Origin: a virus
IMG/VR virus record: IMGVR_UViG_3300035681_000034
Coordinates: 1-46,365 of that record
Length of the DNA: 46,365 bases
Reading direction: 5' to 3' (one strand)
A program made the position numbers and the translations under genes. Below, one piece after another: positions 42,772 to 46,365 of the stretch (its first letter is position 1; each line of letters starts with the position of its first letter). The notes beneath the pieces were generated by a model, which was not told the DNA's origin, did no database searches, and saw nothing but the letters and a program-made list of their open reading frames with translations.

Positions 42772-43107
42772 TTACCTTCCAGGCATACCTGCTTGAATCA
42801 GCGTCATGGTTGCAGTACCCGACGTATACGCGGTGATCGTCAGGCGCACCGCCCTGACAGGATACGCATAGTTTCCGTCAGACGATGCCGTCTTGGCGCT
42901 CAAGCCCGTATTGGGGAACCACGTTGCCGTCGCTGCAGAAAAGCCACTGTCAAACGGATCACTGAAAGTGTGCTCTACCGTGTAGGTCATCGTAGCGCCC
43001 GCAGACAAAACTACGCCCACACCCACATTGAACGGCTGCTTATAGTGATCCAGTGGGACCACCGTAGATGATCCCGCTGCACCTACGCTTACAACTACTG
43101 GACGCAT
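42772..43107 (-). CDS. Small beta-rich structural protein
   Basis: 111 residues with TAAGGAGT upstream. MRPVVVSVGAAGSSTVVPLD, FNVGVGVVLSAGATMTYTVE and VRAVRLTITAYTSGTATMTL. Predicted beta sandwich; typical short virion protein. A GC-rich hairpin lies between it and the upstream gene. Confidence 0.8.
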   Translation of the reverse strand: MRPVVVSVGAAGSSTVVPLDHYKQPFNVGVGVVLSAGATMTYTVEHTFSDPFDSGFSAATATWFPNTGLSAKTASSDGNYAYPVRAVRLTITAYTSGTATMTLIQAGMPGR

Positions 43108-43121
43108 GCCGACTCCTTACT

Positions 43122-43137
43122 GGGGGCCGAAGCCCCC
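43122..43137 (-). other. UUCG-loop hairpin between structural genes
   Basis: On the minus strand it reads GGGGGCTTCGGCCCCC, the same 16 bases as the terminator at 7642-7657, but followed by AGTAAGG rather than T residues. It lies between a stop (43142) and a ribosome site. Perhaps an attenuator or RNA processing/stability element. Confidence 0.7.
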
Positions 43138-43141
43138 GTCA

Positions 43142-43636
43142 TCAGTTCTGGAACACGGTCGGAGCTTGTGCGCCGTTGTCAGCACGCTGGATGTACTCAA
43201 TCGTCACCACAGCAGCACCAGCGGTAGGGTCACCGCCCGTAGCGGTAAACGTACCCGTCACAACCACATCAGAAGTGCCAATGTTGTTGGTAGCCGAGGA
43301 AACCAGCGCAGCGTCCAGCGTAGCGCGAACTGCTTGAGCAGTCGTCAGACCAATTGCAGCAGAAGTCTGGTATGCGGTGGCAGACGATGAATTGCCGAAC
43401 GTCACGGCCACAGCAGAAACCGAACCGCCAGAGATGGCGGTGGTCTTCTCAACCGTGAAACGCAGGATCTTGGACCCAGCAGGCAGCGTAAACAGATTCT
43501 GCGCCGCAGGGGTCTGGAGCATCACCGAGGAGGCGACGTTGGCTGATTGCGTCAGAACCGGCAGGCCGGTGTTGGTCGCGGAGCCGTAGCGCTGAGTGCC
43601 CATGCGTACAGGGCCAGAGAAGGTCGAGAAGCTCAT
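43142..43636 (-). CDS. Virion structural protein, capsid-proximal
   Basis: 164 residues. MSFSTFSGPVRMGTQRYGSA, NLFTLPAGSKILRFTVEKTT, SAVAVTFGNSSSATAYQTSA and VVTIEYIQRADNGAQ. Beta-rich with a pattern common to small head or neck proteins; possibly a capsid decoration or minor head protein. First gene downstream of the HNH cassette. Confidence 0.8.
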   Translation of the reverse strand: MSFSTFSGPVRMGTQRYGSATNTGLPVLTQSANVASSVMLQTPAAQNLFTLPAGSKILRFTVEKTTAISGGSVSAVAVTFGNSSSATAYQTSAAIGLTTAQAVRATLDAALVSSATNNIGTSDVVVTGTFTATGGDPTAGAAVVTIEYIQRADNGAQAPTVFQN

Positions 43637-43748
43637 GGCTTATTCCTCAAATCTGCGCCCGTCGTCTCTGAGGAGAAGTCTGCCGAGTCAGTCGGCGGGC
43701 TGTGGTGAAGCTCGGTTTACAAGAGGGTAGCATAGAGTCGGGGCGGGG

Positions 43749-44582
43749 TCAAGCCCACTTCTCCAAGTATTTTGCGGCGGACAGAAGCCGATCACGCGCA
43801 TCACCAAACATCCCTAAACCACGGTTGCATTGTGTACACAACAAACCTCGGATGCGCCCGGTTTTGTGGCAATGATCTACCGGCATACGTCTTGGAGCAC
43901 CATCTTTGTTTTTGGTAGTTTCTTTTCCACTACATATTGCACAAACCCCGTTTTGCGCGGTCAATAACGCTTCGTACTCCTCAAGCGTTATGCCAAACAT
44001 CTTTTTTAGCTCGTTACTTTTGGCTTTGTCTGGATTGTTATTGCGCCATTGACGTTGGTAATCTGCAGCACTTTCAGACTTAATGGGCTGTTTCCAATAC
44101 CAATTACCGTTACCAAGAGGTCTAGAGGTATCTTCGCGTCGTAGCGTATACCCATCTGGTCGTTCACCAACAGCTTCAACAAAAGCCCAAAAGTCCGCTT
44201 TCCACTCTGAGCATAAACCGTCTTTTACGCGCTTGTGCCATGTCCAAATTTTGTAAAGCGGATGCTTTTCTCTTGCGCCCCAATCATTTGGGCGTAGGGC
44301 ATCTAACGATGCATGCGACCTTGTTCTAGATTCATGCTTGCCGCACAGACCCAATGTGACGTTTTTTTGCGGGTTTGTACATCCAGGCACGACACATTCT
44401 TTGCGTTGTGAAAGTATGTAAAGACGATAGTGCGTAATGCACAAGTCTCCACGGTACGTTTTTTTGTCACATCCAGAAACAGAACAGGGAGCAGCCGTCT
44501 CCAGCCGCTCCCTTTCATAGTGCTTACGGCACAACAATCTAGAAAAAATCTTGTTGCCGCACCCCGCCGATTTGCATTCCAT
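43749..44582 (-). CDS. HNH (Endonuclease VII-type) homing-like nuclease with three CCCH zinc fingers
   Basis: 277 residues. N-terminus holds three tandem C-x4-C-x9/11-C-x2-H units at residues 3-21, 33-51 and 63-83, with a period of 30. A middle DNA-binding module follows (YKIWTWHKRVKDGLCSEW, RPDGYTLRREDTSRPLGNGN). The C-terminal Endonuclease VII-like HNH core has CAICSGKETTK and MPVDHCHKTGRIRGLLCTQC, then NRGLGMFGDA. The gene is more AT-rich than its neighbours, sits directly after the capsid gene, and has its own promoter. It is best read as a freestanding mobile nuclease. Confidence 0.92.
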   Translation of the reverse strand: MECKSAGCGNKIFSRLLCRKHYERERLETAAPCSVSGCDKKTYRGDLCITHYRLYILSQRKECVVPGCTNPQKNVTLGLCGKHESRTRSHASLDALRPNDWGAREKHPLYKIWTWHKRVKDGLCSEWKADFWAFVEAVGERPDGYTLRREDTSRPLGNGNWYWKQPIKSESAADYQRQWRNNNPDKAKSNELKKMFGITLEEYEALLTAQNGVCAICSGKETTKNKDGAPRRMPVDHCHKTGRIRGLLCTQCNRGLGMFGDARDRLLSAAKYLEKWA

Positions 44583-44605
44583 ACGACACCCCCAGTGAAG
44601 GAGGT

Positions 44606-44634
44606 ATCGTAGTCTGGAATCCGTGAGGTGTCAA
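44606..44634 (-). promoter_or_regulatory. Sigma-70-like promoter for the HNH gene
   Basis: Reading the minus strand: TTGACA (44634-44629), 17-nt spacer, TACGAT (44611-44606). The -35 overlaps the stop of the capsid gene. Transcription would begin near 44600, about 18 nt before the HNH ATG. Confidence 0.65.
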
Positions 44635-45539
44635 GCCCCAGGACTTGCAAACATTCCCAGGGGATCAGAGACGCCGAACGAATACCGCTCTCGCGCCTTG
44701 TACCTGTTGTTCCCGGTGTCGAAATCTTGGTCCATTGAAGTAGCCAAAGGCACGCGGACGAAGTGCTTCAGACCGTTGGGCACATCGGTGGTCAGGAACC
44801 ACGCATTGGTGTCGGTCAAGAAGTGGTTTTTCGTGTAGCCTTCCGGGATCGAACCGTTGTTCTTCAGCGCGTTGATGTCGTTGTCGGTGGTGCCAACGCG
44901 CAGGCTGGTTTCCAACAGACGAGTAGCAACGAACTGGAGTTGCGGAGGAACGATCAGCTTGCGGGGCTTGGCAGCGATCAGCAGACCACGCTCGTCGGTC
45001 CAACCAGCGATCTGGATCACAGCCGCTTCGAGGGACGTTTCGTTCAGGTCAGCCGCCGTCGCGGGACGGTTGCTGTTGGTGCCGCCAGAGATCAGCGGGT
45101 GGGCCGTCGAGAACAGGGCTTGGCCGTCACCGTAGGTGAATGCCGAGTTGAAGCCGTTGTTCAGGATGGACGCCGCCTTGACCTGCTTGGTGAAAGCCAT
45201 AGCCCGTGCGAGGGACTTGGTGTACCGAGCAGCCAGACTGTCGTACAGGTTGTCTTCCATCGCCTCTTCGGTGATGGAAAAGCCCATAGCGATGGTCTCG
45301 TGGTTGTAACGAGCGGTCCAGGCTTCCTGCGCATTGTCATACGCGATGGCTGCACCTTCGTTCTTCACCGGGGCGGCAGAGAAACCAGCAAGCTTGGTCT
45401 CTTCTTCAAACGAGCGCTCGGAGGTCTCCGTTTCGTAGATCTCCTTATGCTCTTCACCGTAGGTCTTGTACTCCATGCCAAACAGAGCGTTCAGCCCGGG
45501 CAGGAGTTCCTTCAGTAGTTGGGCACGTGAAATTGCCAT
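44631..45539 (-). CDS. Major capsid protein (Mu gpT-like, HK97 fold)
   Basis: 302 residues; strong AAGGAG site before the ATG at 45539. EYKTYGEEHKEIYETETSER, FEEETKLAGFSAAPVKNEGA, TIAMGFSITEEAMEDNLYDS, DGQALFSTAHPLISGGT, KLIVPPQLQFVATRLLETSL and the end GVSDPLGMFASPGA follow the Mu-like gpT major head subunit family. The N-terminal helix is too short to be a delta-domain, so scaffolding must come from another protein. Confidence 0.92.
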   Translation of the reverse strand: MAISRAQLLKELLPGLNALFGMEYKTYGEEHKEIYETETSERSFEEETKLAGFSAAPVKNEGAAIAYDNAQEAWTARYNHETIAMGFSITEEAMEDNLYDSLAARYTKSLARAMAFTKQVKAASILNNGFNSAFTYGDGQALFSTAHPLISGGTNSNRPATAADLNETSLEAAVIQIAGWTDERGLLIAAKPRKLIVPPQLQFVATRLLETSLRVGTTDNDINALKNNGSIPEGYTKNHFLTDTNAWFLTTDVPNGLKHFVRVPLATSMDQDFDTGNNRYKARERYSFGVSDPLGMFASPGA

Positions 45540-45549
45540 GATTCACTCC

Positions 45550-46365
45550 TTAGGCGGTTGTGCTGCTGTAGTAGCCATGCACCAGCAGGTTCATCTTCAC
45601 CAGAATTTCTGGGTACTGAGTGAACACGATGGTAGAGGCCGAGGGAATGGCAACGACGCTGCCAGGAACTGCGATGGCTGAGTTCAGCGTGACCGAGGTC
45701 GCGCCAGCCGAAGCCGCTGCCGTCACGAAGGACGACGTTTGGATCAGTTGCCCGTTAGAAGCAACATACGCCACGCTGGTGCCAATCGGGATCGCCGCAG
45801 GCAAGCCAGAACCCGTGAGGGTGATGGTTGTACTAGACGACGAACCCGTTGCCGACACGCTGAAGGCCGTATCTTCAACCACGCCAACACAGCGAACCGG
45901 CAGGATCGTAGACACAGGCGTAGCGGTCGGGGCCAGCACGGCGTTTGCCGAGTTGCCCGTGTTCACGTTGCCAGTGTTGTTGATCATGCTCAGGTTCGTG
46001 CCTACCATCGCCAGAGCGCCAGAGGCAATCGCCGTGGTAGCAGAGCAAACCACAGCCTTGAACACCGTGTCAGGATCGTCAGCAACAACCGCTGCCGCAT
46101 CGCCAGCCAGCGTAGACGCGGGCCAGTATTGCGAGAAACGCTTCTGCTTCGTCACCGGGTCGGTGTACGAACAACCGAGGAAAATCCCGGTGACTTGGTT
46201 GGAACCCGTGCCGGTCGTGACCGAAGCGCGAGTGATGAAACCACGACTGAGCACCACGAATTCACCGTAGAAGATGTCCGTAGCGTAGCCGTACTGAATC
46301 GGCAGGGAACGGGTAGAACCCGCAAACACCTGCCCACCGATCAAATTGATCGGCTTTAGCCCGTA
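45550..46365 (-). CDS. Head structural protein (decoration-like), 5' end cut by the window
   Basis: The frame is open to the right edge; the residues before the TTG at 46344 read YGLKPIN, so the true start lies beyond. Visible part: LIGGQVFAGSTRSLPIQYGY, TDIFYGEFVVLSRGFITRAS, LGCSYTDPVTKQKRFSQYWP, then a beta-rich, Ser/Thr-rich domain (SSTTITLTGSGLPAAIPIGT) and the end VKMNLLVHGYYSSTTA. Position immediately upstream of the major capsid gene fits a capsid decoration or stabilising protein; the name is an inference. Confidence 0.82.
   Translation of the reverse strand, partial: YGLKPINLIGGQVFAGSTRSLPIQYGYATDIFYGEFVVLSRGFITRASVTTGTGSNQVTGIFLGCSYTDPVTKQKRFSQYWPASTLAGDAAAVVADDPDTVFKAVVCSATTAIASGALAMVGTNLSMINNTGNVNTGNSANAVLAPTATPVSTILPVRCVGVVEDTAFSVSATGSSSSTTITLTGSGLPAAIPIGTSVAYVASNGQLIQTSSFVTAAASAGATSVTLNSAIAVPGSVVAIPSASTIVFTQYPEILVKMNLLVHGYYSSTTA

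Noticed and set aside
43637-43748. Imperfect inverted repeat GCCGA-N5-TCGGC in the gap after the HNH gene considered as terminator
   Set aside because: Only a 5-bp stem with no T-tract in either direction; nothing else convincing in this gap.
1-46365. tRNA, rRNA, integrase, attachment site
   Set aside because: No cloverleaf-like sequence, tyrosine/serine recombinase motif or core repeat was noticed on reading both strands; a tRNA scan was not possible.

Overview
The window is a 46-kb piece of a tailed bacteriophage genome, cut at both ends. The left edge falls inside a family A DNA polymerase gene and the right edge inside a head gene. Genes are densely packed, many share stop/start codons (ATGA, TAATG, TGATG), Shine-Dalgarno sequences are of the AAGGAG type, and the DNA is mostly GC-rich. 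I see no tail sheath, tail tube or tape-measure gene. There is one enormous virion-type polyvalent protein and a set of Q/G-rich putative internal proteins, so I infer a podovirus-like phage of a Gram-negative, probably proteobacterial, host. The host cannot be fixed from sequence alone. No integrase, tRNA, rRNA or CRISPR array was seen. Terminase and portal genes must lie outside the window.

Layout. Positions 1-11171 (+ strand) are the early/replication block: Pol A, a small protein, an HEXXH metalloprotein, a RecB/Cas4-like nuclease with an apparent 4Fe-4S site, an HTH protein, a tiny ORF, a small HNH protein, a SNF2-type helicase split by an intein, a coiled-coil protein, a putative ssDNA-binding protein ending at a UUCG-loop terminator (7642-7661), a second HTH protein, a large AEP primase/DUF927-type helicase and a small conserved protein. 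Positions 11092-46365 (- strand) are the late block, transcribed right to left: a truncated head protein, the major capsid protein (Mu gpT-like), an Endonuclease VII-type HNH cassette with its own promoter, a run of small structural genes, adaptor-like genes, a tail fibre, a lysis pair (3-TM holin and GH24 lysozyme), tail proteins, three putative internal virion proteins and a 3410-residue polyvalent protein with zincin and ADP-ribosyltransferase-like modules. The two blocks converge and overlap by 80 bp at 11092-11171, around a perfect 10-bp-stem hairpin.

The most unusual object is at 4347-5213. The helicase is interrupted inside its DE(x)x Walker B box by a 289-residue intein. The intein's central part is not an endonuclease in the helicase frame. 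Instead, the +1 frame carries a complete EDxHD (Vsr-like) homing endonuclease with a zinc finger and a NUMOD3-like linker, wholly contained in the intein. The same DNA would therefore encode an in-frame intein spacer and an independently initiated homing enzyme. A second theme is a short peptide motif, roughly aromatic/A-[E/D/K]-GG-x-[V/I/M], that recurs in at least seven otherwise unrelated late proteins, several of them small and very basic.
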